Notes: a model not told the origin generated them from the sequence alone. A stretch of DNA of 64,000 nt from Escherichia ruysiae (GCF_902498915.1 NZ_CABVLQ010000001.1); one strand, 5' to 3'. Shown: positions 1 through 8,392, numbered from the stretch's first letter. Numbers and translations are program-made.

Positions 1-124
1 CCTCAGCGGCAGTAAGAGTGACTAATGGCATCTCGACGCCTTCAAGACGGCGACTGGCCTGGAAATTACGATTACGCTGAAGCTCCCAGAGACGGGACTT
101 TTGCTTATCGGTGAGTTTCTTCAC
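1..124 (-). CDS. yhfG: YhfG, small protein next to Fic (partial, C-terminus outside window)
   Basis: The minus strand reads from a GTG codon at 124 (V/M-KKLTDKQKSRLWELQ...) without a stop to the window edge, giving the first 41 residues. I recognise these as YhfG, a protein of about 55 residues normally encoded just upstream of fic. Known of the family: YhfG acts as the antitoxin-like partner of the Fic AMP-transferase. The rest of the gene and fic would lie to the left. A TATACT hexamer on the minus strand (158-163), inside a 7-bp inverted repeat (148-173), could be its -10 element; this is inference only. Confidence 0.85.
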   Translation of the reverse strand, partial: MKKLTDKQKSRLWELQRNRNFQASRRLEGVEMPLVTLTAAE

Positions 125-197
125 TGGATGCCTCCCTGAACGTGTCCATTTGCCACAAGTATAAGCGGCAAATCCGGGTTACGCCGGAAGAGCAGAT

Positions 198-219
198 GCG
201 CGGACAATTTTGCCCGCGC
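198..219 (-). terminator. Hairpin just downstream of ppiA
   Basis: GCGCGG (198-203) pairs with CCGCGC (214-219) around a 10-nt loop, 9 bp beyond the ppiA stop. There is no U-tract on either side, so it may stabilise the mRNA end rather than terminate intrinsically. Confidence 0.45.
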
Positions 220-228
220 GAGAAATCG

Positions 229-801
229 TTACGGCAGGACTTTAGCGGAAAGGATAACGACCGGCTTTGACGGCACATTCTGGTATGGACCAACGTCATG
301 AGTCGGCACCTGGGAAATCTTATCGGCAACGTCCATACCTTTCACCACTTTACCAAAGACGGCGTAGCCGAAATCACGCTGACCGTGGTCAAGGAAGGCA
401 TTGTCGGCTACGTTGATAAAGAACTGACTGGTTGCGCTGTCTTTGTCCGCAGTTCGCGCCATAGCAATAGTGCCGCGCGTATTGCGCAGGCCGTTATCGG
501 CTTCATTTTTGATTGGCGGGTTTGGTTTTTTCTGCTGCATCTGCTCGGTAAATCCGCCGCCCTGAATCATAAAGCCAGGGATAACGCGGTGAAAGGTGGT
601 GTTGTTATAAAAACCACTGTTCACATAATCGACAAAGTTTTGCACTGATACCGGCGCTTTCTGGCTATCCAGCTCCAGTTCGATATTACCAGCAGAGGTT
701 GTTAACAATACGTGCGGATCCCCTTTCGCTGCCATTGCTACGGGTGAGAGAGCAGAAAGAGCGAAAACAGCAGCCATCGCCGCCAGGGTCGATTTGAACA
801 T
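229..801 (-). CDS. ppiA: Periplasmic peptidyl-prolyl cis-trans isomerase A (cyclophilin)
   Basis: The 190-residue protein is a secreted cyclophilin that catalyses proline cis-trans isomerisation during protein folding in the periplasm. Residues 1-24 form a classic signal peptide (Met-Phe-Lys then a hydrophobic core, cleavage after AMA before AKGD). The cyclophilin core follows, with the FHRVIPGFMIQGG block at about 70-82 that contains the catalytic Arg72, and a QFFIN segment further on. Length matches the E. coli enzyme. It is a single gene, divergent from tsgA across a 267-bp gap that carries a CRP-like palindrome, which fits reports that ppiA is CRP-controlled. Confidence 0.97.
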   Translation of the reverse strand: MFKSTLAAMAAVFALSALSPVAMAAKGDPHVLLTTSAGNIELELDSQKAPVSVQNFVDYVNSGFYNNTTFHRVIPGFMIQGGGFTEQMQQKKPNPPIKNEADNGLRNTRGTIAMARTADKDSATSQFFINVADNAFLDHGQRDFGYAVFGKVVKGMDVADKISQVPTHDVGPYQNVPSKPVVILSAKVLP

Positions 802-932
802 GAGATTTCCTTAACAAACAGAGCAGAAAAAAAGCAAGTGGAGAGATTCTAAATAGCCTTCAATGACAAGGCCATTCCTTTACCTAATTTTACGTACTTG
901 AAATATATGTAACCTGATGATCACTTTTATTT

Positions 933-948
933 CGTGATCAGAATCACT
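933..948. promoter_or_regulatory. CRP-like site in the ppiA-tsgA gap
   Basis: CGTGATCAGAATCACT fits the TGTGA-N6-TCACA consensus with good dyad symmetry. It lies in the divergent regulatory region (802-1068), which is otherwise A+T-rich. ppiA is known to have CRP-dependent promoters; assigning this exact site is inference. Confidence 0.55.
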
Positions 949-1068
949 TTAATGTTTGCAAATTAGCAACCGTTTGCAATTAAATATTTAATCAGATCAC
1001 AAAATCACCTAAAATCGCCCGCTCACAGCATATCCACTATGCCATTTATCTTTTAACGCAGGCCAATC

Positions 1069-2250
1069 ATGACTAACAGCAATCGCATCAAGCTCACATG
1101 GATTAGCTTTCTTTCCTACGCACTGACCGGTGCGTTGGTTATTGTCACCGGGATGGTGATGGGAAATATCGCCGATTATTTCAATCTGCCCGTTTCCAGT
1201 ATGAGTAATACCTTCACCTTCCTCAACGCCGGCATTTTAATCTCTATCTTCCTCAACGCCTGGCTGATGGAAATCGTCCCGTTGAAAACGCAGTTACGTT
1301 TTGGCTTTCTCCTGATGGTGCTGGCGGTTGCCGGTTTGATGTTCAGCCACAGCCTGGCGCTGTTCTCGGCGGCGATGTTCATCCTTGGGGTGGTCAGCGG
1401 TATCACCATGTCGATTGGTACATTCCTGGTAACGCAAATGTATGAAGGGCGCCAGCGCGGTTCCCGTCTGCTGTTTACCGACTCCTTCTTCAGTATGGCC
1501 GGGATGATTTTCCCGATGATCGCCGCATTTCTGCTGGCGCGCAGCATTGAGTGGTACTGGGTTTATGCCTGCATCGGGTTGGTGTACGTCGCTATTTTTA
1601 TTCTGACCTTCGGCTGTGAGTTCCCGGCGCTGGGCAAACATGCGCCAAAAGCTGACGCCCCGGTAGCGAAAGAAAAGTGGGGGATCGGCGTGCTGTTTCT
1701 CTCTATTGCTGCGCTGTGCTACATCCTCGGTCAGCTAGGTTTTATCTCCTGGGTGCCAGAGTACGCCAAAGGTCTGGGCATGAGCCTGAACGACGCGGGT
1801 ACGCTGGTAAGCAACTTCTGGATGTCGTACATGGTCGGCATGTGGGCGTTCAGCTTTATTCTGCGTTTCTTTGACCTGCAACGTATTCTGACCGTGCTGG
1901 CAGGCCTGGCTGCGATTCTGATGTACGTCTTTAACACCGGAACACCAGCGCATATGGCATGGTCTATTCTTGCTCTGGGCTTCTTCTCCAGCGCAATCTA
2001 TACCACCATCATCACGCTGGGTTCCCAGCAGACAAAAGTACCATCGCCAAAACTGGTTAACTTCGTACTCACCTGTGGAACCATCGGCACCATGCTGACC
2101 TTTGTGGTTACCGGTCCGATCGTAGAACATAGCGGTCCACAGGCGGCACTGCTCACTGCAAACGGTCTGTACGCTGTGGTATTCGTGATGTGCTTCCTGT
2201 TAGGTTTTGTCAGCCGTCACCGTCAGCACAACAACCTGACCTCTCATTAA
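1069..2250 (+). CDS. tsgA: TsgA, major facilitator superfamily transporter
   Basis: The 393-residue protein has about 12 hydrophobic segments spread along its whole length and no signal peptide, typical of an MFS permease of the inner membrane. The name TsgA comes from a tellurite/selenite-related phenotype; the transported substrate is not established. The start (MTNSNRIKLTW) follows AGGCCAATC and gives the usual length. It sits alone between divergent ppiA and the nir operon, with a candidate terminator right after its stop. No defects were seen. Confidence 0.92.
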   Translation: MTNSNRIKLTWISFLSYALTGALVIVTGMVMGNIADYFNLPVSSMSNTFTFLNAGILISIFLNAWLMEIVPLKTQLRFGFLLMVLAVAGLMFSHSLALFSAAMFILGVVSGITMSIGTFLVTQMYEGRQRGSRLLFTDSFFSMAGMIFPMIAAFLLARSIEWYWVYACIGLVYVAIFILTFGCEFPALGKHAPKADAPVAKEKWGIGVLFLSIAALCYILGQLGFISWVPEYAKGLGMSLNDAGTLVSNFWMSYMVGMWAFSFILRFFDLQRILTVLAGLAAILMYVFNTGTPAHMAWSILALGFFSSAIYTTIITLGSQQTKVPSPKLVNFVLTCGTIGTMLTFVVTGPIVEHSGPQAALLTANGLYAVVFVMCFLLGFVSRHRQHNNLTSH

Positions 2251-2258
2251 TTGCCAAT

Positions 2259-2289
2259 GCCGGGCGGCACTTTTGTCATCCGGCTTTTT
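2259..2289 (+). terminator. Candidate tsgA terminator
   Basis: GCCGG (2259-2263) can pair with CCGGC (2280-2284), followed directly by TTTTT. The stem is short and the interior only partly paired, so confidence is moderate. The sequence also resembles a degenerate REP. Confidence 0.45.
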
Positions 2290-2410
2290 CCTCTCATCTC
2301 CCGCAACGTGCCTTCATCTCTATAAATGCTTTTATTTTGTCTGTTTTTTGCACAAACATGAAATGTCAGACAATTCCGTGACTTAAGAATATTTATACAA
2401 ATCAGCAATA

Positions 2411-2488
2411 TACCTCTTAAGGAGTATATAAAGGTGAATTTGATTTGCATCAATAAGTGGGGTTGCTGAATCGTTAAGGTAGGCGGTA
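2411..2488 (+). promoter_or_regulatory. nirB promoter: NarL/NarP 7-2-7 site, FNR box and -10 element
   Basis: TACCTCT-TA-AGGAGTA (2411-2426) is a perfect 7-2-7 heptamer inverted repeat of the NarL/NarP type. TTGATTTGCATCAA (2440-2453) matches the FNR consensus TTGAT-N4-ATCAA exactly. TAAGGT (2475-2480) is a plausible -10, which puts the start near 2488 and centres the FNR box at about -41.5, a class II position. This is the known layout of the nitrite-induced, anaerobic nirB promoter. Confidence 0.9.
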
Positions 2489-2511
2489 ATAGAAAAGAAA
2501 TCGAGGCAAAA

Positions 2512-5055
2512 ATGAGCAAAGTCAGACTCGCAATTATCGGTAACGGTATGGTCGGCCATCGCTTTATCGAAGATCTTCTTGATAAATCTGATGCGGCCAA
2601 CTTTGATATTACCGTTTTCTGTGAAGAACCGCGCATCGCTTATGACCGCGTACACCTCTCGTCTTACTTCTCTCATCACACCGCCGAAGAGCTGTCGCTG
2701 GTGCGCGAAGGCTTTTACGAGAAACACGGCATTAAAGTTCTGGTCGGCGAACGCGCTATCACCATCAACCGTCAGGAGAAGGTGATTCACTCCAGCGCCG
2801 GGCGTACCGTTTATTATGACAAGCTGATCATGGCGACCGGTTCCTACCCGTGGATCCCGCCGATCAAAGGTTCTGATACCCAGGATTGCTTTGTCTATCG
2901 CACCATTGAAGACCTCAACGCGATTGAATCCTGCGCCCGTCGCAGCAAGCGCGGTGCCGTTGTTGGCGGTGGCTTGTTAGGTCTGGAAGCCGCTGGCGCG
3001 CTGAAAAACTTAGGCATTGAAACCCACGTTATCGAATTTGCCCCTATGCTGATGGCGGAACAGCTTGATCAGATGGGCGGCGAGCAGCTGCGTCGCAAAA
3101 TCGAAAGTATGGGCGTGCGCGTTCACACCAGCAAAAACACCCTTGAAATTGTGCAGGAAGGTGTCGAAGCGCGTAAAACCATGCGTTTTGCCGACGGTAG
3201 CGAGCTGGAAGTTGACTTTATCGTCTTCTCTACCGGTATCCGTCCGCGCGATAAGCTGGCGACCCAGTGTGGTCTGGACGTTGCTCCGCGTGGGGGTATC
3301 GTAATCAATGATTCCTGCCAGACTTCCGATCCGGATATCTACGCTATCGGTGAATGCGCAAGCTGGAACAACCGTGTCTTTGGTCTGGTCGCACCAGGCT
3401 ACAAAATGGCGCAGGTCGCCGTTGACCACATTCTCGGTAGCGAAAACGCCTTTGAAGGCGCTGACCTTAGCGCCAAGCTGAAACTGCTGGGCGTGGACGT
3501 TGGCGGTATTGGCGATGCGCATGGCCGTACACCAGGCGCTCGTAGCTATGTTTACCTCGACGAAAGCAAAGAGATCTACAAACGCCTGGTTGTCAGCGAA
3601 GACAACAAAACCCTGCTCGGTGCGGTACTGGTGGGCGATACCAGCGATTACGGCAACCTGCTGCAACTGGTGCTGAACGCTATCGAACTGCCAGAAAACC
3701 CGGATTCCCTGATCCTGCCAGCGCACTCCGGTAGCGGTAAGCCATCTATCGGTGTAGATAAACTGCCGGACAGCGCACAAATCTGCTCCTGCTTCGACGT
3801 CACCAAAGGCGACCTGATTGCTGCTATCAACAAAGGCTGCCACACCGTTGCGGCGCTGAAAGCCGAAACCAAAGCCGGTACTGGCTGCGGCGGCTGTATC
3901 CCGCTGGTCACTCAGGTACTGAATGCGGAACTGGCGAAACAGGGTATCGAAGTTAACAACAACCTGTGCGAACACTTTGCTTATTCGCGTCAGGAACTGT
4001 TCCATTTGATCCGCGTTGAAGGCATTAAAACCTTCGAAGAACTGCTGGCGAAACACGGCAAAGGCTACGGTTGTGAAGTTTGTAAACCGACCGTCGGTTC
4101 GCTGCTGGCCTCCTGCTGGAACGAATACATTCTGAAGCCGGAACATACTCCGCTGCAGGATTCTAACGACAACTTCCTCGCTAACATCCAGAAAGACGGC
4201 ACCTACTCGGTGATCCCGCGTTCTCCGGGCGGTGAAATCACCCCGGAAGGGCTGATGGCGGTAGGTCGTATCGCGCGTGAATTTAATCTCTACACCAAAA
4301 TCACCGGCTCCCAGCGCCTGGCGATGTTTGGCGCACAGAAAGACGATCTGCCGGAGATCTGGCGTCAGCTGATTGAAGCCGGCTTCGAAACCGGTCATGC
4401 CTATGCGAAAGCACTGCGTATGGCGAAAACCTGCGTGGGTAGCACCTGGTGCCGCTACGGCGTTGGCGACAGCGTGGGTCTCGGCGTGGAACTGGAAAAC
4501 CGCTACAAAGGCATCCGTACTCCGCACAAAATGAAGTTCGGTGTCTCTGGCTGTACCCGTGAATGTTCAGAAGCTCAGGGTAAAGACGTGGGTATCATCG
4601 CCACCGAAAAAGGCTGGAACCTGTACGTTTGCGGTAACGGCGGCATGAAACCGCGTCATGCGGATCTGCTGGCGGCGGATATCGATCGCGAAACGCTGAT
4701 CAAATATCTTGACCGCTTCATGATGTTCTACATCCGTACCGCCGACAAACTGACGCGTACCGCGCCGTGGTTAGAAAACCTTGAAGGCGGCATCGATTAC
4801 CTGAAAGCGGTGATCATTGACGACAAACTGGGGCTGAACGCACATCTGGAAGAAGAGATGGCGCGCCTGCGTGAAGCGGTAGTGTGTGAGTGGACTGAAA
4901 CGGTCAATACACCGTCCGCGCAGACTCGCTTCAAACACTTCATCAACAGCGACAAGCGTGACCCGAACGTGCAGATGGTGCCAGAACGCGAACAGCACCG
5001 TCCGGCAACGCCGTATGAACGTATCCCGGTAACTCTGGTGGAGGACAACGCATGA
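2512..5055 (+). CDS. nirB: NADH-dependent nitrite reductase, large subunit
   Basis: The 847-residue cytoplasmic enzyme reduces nitrite to ammonium using NADH, detoxifying nitrite and recycling NAD+ in anaerobic growth. The first ~400 residues are a FAD/NAD(P) pyridine-nucleotide-disulfide oxidoreductase module (early IIGNGMVG and a second GGGLLGLEAAG dinucleotide motif). A BFD-like [2Fe-2S] domain follows, with Cys425, Cys427, Cys459 and Cys462. The C-terminal half is the sulfite/nitrite reductase fold, with the siroheme/[4Fe-4S] cysteines at 641, 647, 681 and 685 (C-X5-C and C-X3-C). It is first in the nirBDC-cysG operon and overlaps nirD by 4 bp (ATGA). Confidence 0.98.
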   Translation: MSKVRLAIIGNGMVGHRFIEDLLDKSDAANFDITVFCEEPRIAYDRVHLSSYFSHHTAEELSLVREGFYEKHGIKVLVGERAITINRQEKVIHSSAGRTVYYDKLIMATGSYPWIPPIKGSDTQDCFVYRTIEDLNAIESCARRSKRGAVVGGGLLGLEAAGALKNLGIETHVIEFAPMLMAEQLDQMGGEQLRRKIESMGVRVHTSKNTLEIVQEGVEARKTMRFADGSELEVDFIVFSTGIRPRDKLATQCGLDVAPRGGIVINDSCQTSDPDIYAIGECASWNNRVFGLVAPGYKMAQVAVDHILGSENAFEGADLSAKLKLLGVDVGGIGDAHGRTPGARSYVYLDESKEIYKRLVVSEDNKTLLGAVLVGDTSDYGNLLQLVLNAIELPENPDSLILPAHSGSGKPSIGVDKLPDSAQICSCFDVTKGDLIAAINKGCHTVAALKAETKAGTGCGGCIPLVTQVLNAELAKQGIEVNNNLCEHFAYSRQELFHLIRVEGIKTFEELLAKHGKGYGCEVCKPTVGSLLASCWNEYILKPEHTPLQDSNDNFLANIQKDGTYSVIPRSPGGEITPEGLMAVGRIAREFNLYTKITGSQRLAMFGAQKDDLPEIWRQLIEAGFETGHAYAKALRMAKTCVGSTWCRYGVGDSVGLGVELENRYKGIRTPHKMKFGVSGCTRECSEAQGKDVGIIATEKGWNLYVCGNGGMKPRHADLLAADIDRETLIKYLDRFMMFYIRTADKLTRTAPWLENLEGGIDYLKAVIIDDKLGLNAHLEEEMARLREAVVCEWTETVNTPSAQTRFKHFINSDKRDPNVQMVPEREQHRPATPYERIPVTLVEDNA

Positions 5056-5378
5056 GCCAGTGGAAAGACATCTGCAAAATCGATGACATCCTGCCTGAAA
5101 CCGGCGTCTGCGCGCTGTTAGGTGACGAGCAGGTGGCAATTTTCCGCCCGTATCACAGCGACCAGGTGTTTGCGATCAGCAACATCGATCCGTTCTTCGA
5201 ATCCAGCGTGCTGTCACGCGGGCTGATTGCGGAACACCAGGGCGAGCTGTGGGTAGCCAGCCCGCTGAAAAAACAGCGTTTTCGCTTAAGCGACGGCTTG
5301 TGCATGGAAGACGAACAGTTTTCCGTCAAGCATTACGAAGCGCGAGTGAAAGACGGCGTGGTACAGCTACGCGGTTAA
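5052..5378 (+). CDS. nirD: NADH-dependent nitrite reductase, small subunit
   Basis: The 108-residue protein partners NirB. It has the Rieske-like fold family sequence pattern but, as seen here, no CxH...CxxH cluster-binding residues, so it cannot hold a Rieske centre; this is normal for NirD. Its start overlaps the nirB stop (ATGA at 5052), implying translational coupling. Length matches the family. Two hairpins follow before nirC. Confidence 0.97.
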   Translation: MSQWKDICKIDDILPETGVCALLGDEQVAIFRPYHSDQVFAISNIDPFFESSVLSRGLIAEHQGELWVASPLKKQRFRLSDGLCMEDEQFSVKHYEARVKDGVVQLRG

Positions 5379-5387
5379 TGTTTTAAC

Positions 5388-5412
5388 GGGAGGCGCAATG
5401 CCTCCCCTTTTT
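5388..5412 (+). terminator. Terminator 1 between nirD and nirC
   Basis: GGGAGG (5388-5393) pairs with CCTCCC (5401-5406), followed by CTTTTT. It is an intrinsic-terminator-like hairpin 10 bp after the nirD stop and inside the operon, so it may act as a partial attenuator. Confidence 0.7.
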
Positions 5413-5417
5413 GCATG

Positions 5418-5456
5418 GTCCTGTAATAACCTTCGGTATATTGCAGGACATTTTTT
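5418..5456 (+). terminator. Terminator 2 between nirD and nirC
   Basis: GTCCTGTAATA (5418-5428) pairs with TATTGCAGGAC (5439-5449) with one G-U pair, extended inward by ACC/GGT, and is followed by ATTTTTT. It stands only 12 bp after the first hairpin, giving tandem terminators upstream of nirC. Confidence 0.65.
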
Positions 5457-5502
5457 AAACTTTTTGTTTTATTTTTTGTTTTATTTTTTAAAGGATAATC
5501 AA

Positions 5503-6309
5503 ATGTTTACAGACACTATTAATAAGTGTGCGGCTAACGCTGCGCGCATTGCACGCCTGTCGGCAAATAACCCGCTCGGCTTTTGGGTCAGCTCCGCCAT
5601 GGCGGGCGCGTATGTGGGTCTTGGGATCATCCTGATTTTCACGCTCGGTAACCTGCTCGATCCATCTGTTCGTCCTCTGGTGATGGGCGCGACCTTTGGT
5701 ATCGCCTTAACGCTGGTAATTATCGCCGGTTCTGAACTGTTCACCGGACACACCATGTTCCTCACCTTTGGGGTGAAAGCGGGCACCATTAGCCACGGGC
5801 AAATGTGGGCAATCCTGCCGCAAACCTGGCTGGGTAACCTGGTAGGTTCCATCTTCGTTGCCATGCTTTATAGCTGGGGCGGCGGTAGCCTGCTGCCGGT
5901 AGATACCAGCATCGTTCACTCCGTCGCGCTGGCTAAAACCACTGCACCGGCAATGGTACTGTTCTTCAAAGGCGCATTGTGTAACTGGCTGGTTTGCCTG
6001 GCTATCTGGATGGCGCTGCGCACTGAAGGGGCGGCGAAATTTATCGCTATCTGGTGGTGTCTGCTGGCATTTATCGCGTCTGGCTATGAGCACTCCATCG
6101 CTAACATGACGCTGTTCGCGCTCTCCTGGTTCGGCAACCACAGCGAAGCCTACACGCTGGCAGGTATTGGGCATAACCTGCTGTGGGTGACGCTGGGTAA
6201 TACTTTATCGGGCGCCGTATTCATGGGATTGGGTTATTGGTATGCTACGCCGAAAGCGAATCGTCCGGTTGCGGACAAATTTAATCAAACTGAAACGGCT
6301 GCAGGTTAA
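5503..6309 (+). CDS. nirC: Nitrite transporter NirC (formate/nitrite transporter family)
   Basis: The 268-residue inner-membrane protein moves nitrite across the cytoplasmic membrane. It has about six hydrophobic segments and the FNT-family pattern (GAYVGLGI near the first membrane helix, AGSELFTGHT about a third of the way in). The start at 5503 (MFTDTINK) is preferred over an in-frame ATG at 5398 because it follows AAGGATAAT at good spacing and gives the family length; the longer form would begin within the terminator hairpin. It is separated from nirD by about 125 bp containing two hairpins and a T-rich repeat, and lies 18 bp before cysG. Confidence 0.96.
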   Translation: MFTDTINKCAANAARIARLSANNPLGFWVSSAMAGAYVGLGIILIFTLGNLLDPSVRPLVMGATFGIALTLVIIAGSELFTGHTMFLTFGVKAGTISHGQMWAILPQTWLGNLVGSIFVAMLYSWGGGSLLPVDTSIVHSVALAKTTAPAMVLFFKGALCNWLVCLAIWMALRTEGAAKFIAIWWCLLAFIASGYEHSIANMTLFALSWFGNHSEAYTLAGIGHNLLWVTLGNTLSGAVFMGLGYWYATPKANRPVADKFNQTETAAG

Positions 6310-6327
6310 TCAGTAAGGGGTTTTTAC

Positions 6328-7701
6328 GTGGATCATTTGCCTATATTTTGCCAATTACGCGATCGCGACTGTCTGATTGTCGGCGGTGGTGATGTTGCGG
6401 AACGCAAAGCAAGGTTGCTGTTAGACGCGGGCGCTCGCTTAACGGTGAATGCATTAGCGTTTATTCCACAGTTCACCGCATGGGCAGATGCAGGCATGTT
6501 AACCCTCGTCGAAGGGCCATTTGATGAAAGCCTTCTCGACTCCTGCTGGCTGGCGATTGCTGCGACGGATGATGACGCGCTTAACCAGCGCGTCAGTGAA
6601 ACCGCTGAAGCTCGTCGCATCTTCTGTAACGTGGTCGATGCGCCGAAAGCCGCCAGCTTTATTATGCCGTCAATTATTGACCGCTCACCGCTCATGGTAG
6701 CGGTCTCCTCTGGCGGCACCTCTCCGGTTCTGGCGCGCCTGTTGCGTGAAAAACTTGAATCACTGCTGCCGCTGCATCTGGGTCAGGTGGCGAAATATGC
6801 CGGGCAGTTACGTGGTCGGGTAAAACAGCAGTTCGCTACAATGGGTGAACGTCGCCGTTTCTGGGAAAAACTGTTCGTTAATGACCGTCTGGCACAGTCG
6901 CTGGCAAACAACGATCAGAAAGCCATTACTGAAACGACCGAACAGTTAATCAATGAACCGCTCGATCATCGCGGTGAAGTGGTGCTGGTTGGTGCAGGTC
7001 CAGGCGATGCCGGGCTGCTGACACTGAAGGGTCTGCAACAAATTCAGCAGGCAGATGTGGTGGTCTACGACCGTCTGGTTTCTGACGATATTATGAATCT
7101 GGTACGCCGCGATGCTGATCGCGTTTTCGTCGGCAAACGCGCGGGATACCACTGCGTACCCCAGGAAGAGATTAACCAGATCCTGCTGCGGGAAGCGCAA
7201 AAAGGCAAACGCGTGGTGCGTCTGAAAGGCGGCGATCCGTTTATTTTTGGCCGTGGTGGCGAAGAGCTGGAAACACTGTGCAACGCGGGTATTCCGTTCT
7301 CGGTAGTTCCGGGTATTACTGCAGCTTCTGGTTGCTCTGCTTATTCGGGTATTCCACTTACGCATCGCGATTATGCTCAGAGCGTACGCTTAATTACCGG
7401 ACACTTAAAAACCGGTGGTGAGCTGGACTGGGAAAACCTGGCAGCAGAAAAACAGACGCTGGTATTCTATATGGGACTAAATCAGGCTGCGACCATTCAG
7501 CAAAAATTGATTGAACACGGAATGCCAGGCGAAATGCCAGTGGCGATTGTCGAAAACGGGACGGCGGTTACGCAACGCGTGATTGACGGTACGCTCGCGC
7601 AGCTGGGCGATCTGGCGCAGCAAATGAACAGCCCATCATTAATTATTATTGGCCGGGTTGTTGGTTTGCGCGATAAATTAAACTGGTTCTCAAACCATTA
7701 A
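6328..7701 (+). CDS. cysG: Siroheme synthase (multifunctional CysG)
   Basis: The 457-residue cytoplasmic enzyme converts uroporphyrinogen III to siroheme, the prosthetic group of NirB and of sulfite reductase. The N-terminal module (about 1-210) is the precorrin-2 dehydrogenase/ferrochelatase, with the NAD-binding GGGDVAERKA motif at about 19-28, Asp104 and Ser128. The C-terminal module from about residue 216 (VVLVGAGPGDAGLLT) is the SAM-dependent uroporphyrinogen methyltransferase. The start is GTG at 6328, preceded by AAGGGG. It is last in the nir operon and followed by a strong terminator. Confidence 0.98.
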   Translation: MDHLPIFCQLRDRDCLIVGGGDVAERKARLLLDAGARLTVNALAFIPQFTAWADAGMLTLVEGPFDESLLDSCWLAIAATDDDALNQRVSETAEARRIFCNVVDAPKAASFIMPSIIDRSPLMVAVSSGGTSPVLARLLREKLESLLPLHLGQVAKYAGQLRGRVKQQFATMGERRRFWEKLFVNDRLAQSLANNDQKAITETTEQLINEPLDHRGEVVLVGAGPGDAGLLTLKGLQQIQQADVVVYDRLVSDDIMNLVRRDADRVFVGKRAGYHCVPQEEINQILLREAQKGKRVVRLKGGDPFIFGRGGEELETLCNAGIPFSVVPGITAASGCSAYSGIPLTHRDYAQSVRLITGHLKTGGELDWENLAAEKQTLVFYMGLNQAATIQQKLIEHGMPGEMPVAIVENGTAVTQRVIDGTLAQLGDLAQQMNSPSLIIIGRVVGLRDKLNWFSNH

Positions 7702-7718
7702 TTTAAACAAATTTAATT

Positions 7719-7746
7719 AAGGTCAGATATTTCTGACCTTTTTTTA
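7719..7746 (+). terminator. nir operon terminator
   Basis: AAGGTCAGA (7719-7727) pairs perfectly with TCTGACCTT (7732-7740), followed by TTTTTT. This is a textbook intrinsic terminator 17 bp after cysG. Confidence 0.9.
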
Positions 7747-7980
7747 TTTACAATAATCACCATATTAATTTTTATCTTCAGTAGACATAAAACAACTTTT
7801 TAACTAATTCCTTATTTTAATAACTACCTACAGTTACAGGGGCTTACAAATATAATCGAAATATTAATAGCCCACTCACTGACGTGTAATAGATATTCCT
7901 GTATTGTCTCTAACGAGCTGTTTGCTTATATTCATATAATTAATGAATATTACTCGATATATTTTACATAGGGAATGAAA

Positions 7981-8148
7981 ATGAACAAATTTATTAAAGT
8001 AGCACTGGTAGGTGCGGTACTGGCTACATTGACTGCATGTACTGGTCATATCGAAAACCGTGATAAAAACTGCTCTTACGACTACCTGCTGCACCCGGCA
8101 ATTTCTATTTCTAAAATCATTGGCGGCTGCGGTCCTACTGCACAGTAA
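7981..8148 (+). CDS. yhfL: YhfL, small predicted lipoprotein
   Basis: This is a 55-residue ORF, too short for many gene callers. It has a charged start (MNKFIK), a hydrophobic segment and a lipobox LTAC, so Cys20 would be lipidated and the mature protein would be about 36 residues with three more cysteines. Function is unknown. GGGAATGAAA gives a modest ribosome site. It stands alone between the cysG terminator and its own terminator, with about 230 bp of A+T-rich sequence upstream (7747-7980) in which I see no further gene. Confidence 0.85.
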   Translation: MNKFIKVALVGAVLATLTACTGHIENRDKNCSYDYLLHPAISISKIIGGCGPTAQ

Positions 8149-8188
8149 TCTCTTAATAGAAATCGGTTAATGTCGGTTTAATTGCCTG

Positions 8189-8220
8189 ACGCCCTCTGGA
8201 TCCCCCGAGGGCGTATTTGT
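8189..8220 (+). terminator. yhfL terminator
   Basis: ACGCCCTC (8189-8196) pairs with GAGGGCGT (8207-8214), followed by ATTTGTTT, about 40 bp after the yhfL stop. Confidence 0.75.
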
Positions 8221-8341
8221 TTCTATGCCCTTCTTTCCCCCTGCCTGTAAAAATAATTTCATTTTAATTTCAATGCGATAGTCATTCACTCCCGCCACAA
8301 CACGATCCTGTGCAAAATTTTGTGATCTTCCTCCACAATAC

Positions 8342-8358
8342 ACAACATTATATGTTGT
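8342..8358. promoter_or_regulatory. 17-bp palindrome upstream of frlA
   Basis: ACAACAT-TAT-ATGTTGT has perfect 7-bp arms and lies about 85 bp upstream of the frlA start. It may be an operator for FrlR or part of the frlA promoter. A half-matching CRP motif (TGTGA at 8321-8325) lies just upstream. No experiment known to me assigns it. The rest of 8215-8443 shows no gene. Confidence 0.4.
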
Positions 8359-8392
8359 TATATTCATCATGCATTGTCATGTTACCTTTTAA

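Noticed and set aside
3010..4527. 505-codon open frame on the minus strand opposite nirB
   Set aside because: It is a mirror of the nirB codon pattern: no ribosome site, no family resemblance, and the overlapping plus-strand gene is certain.
5398..5502. Longer NirC beginning at ATG 5398
   Set aside because: That start is inside the nirD terminator and the added residues are non-family; ATG 5503 has AAGGAT and gives the usual length.
7876..8094. 72-codon minus-strand frame overlapping yhfL
   Set aside because: yhfL on the plus strand has a lipobox and terminator; the antisense frame has neither.
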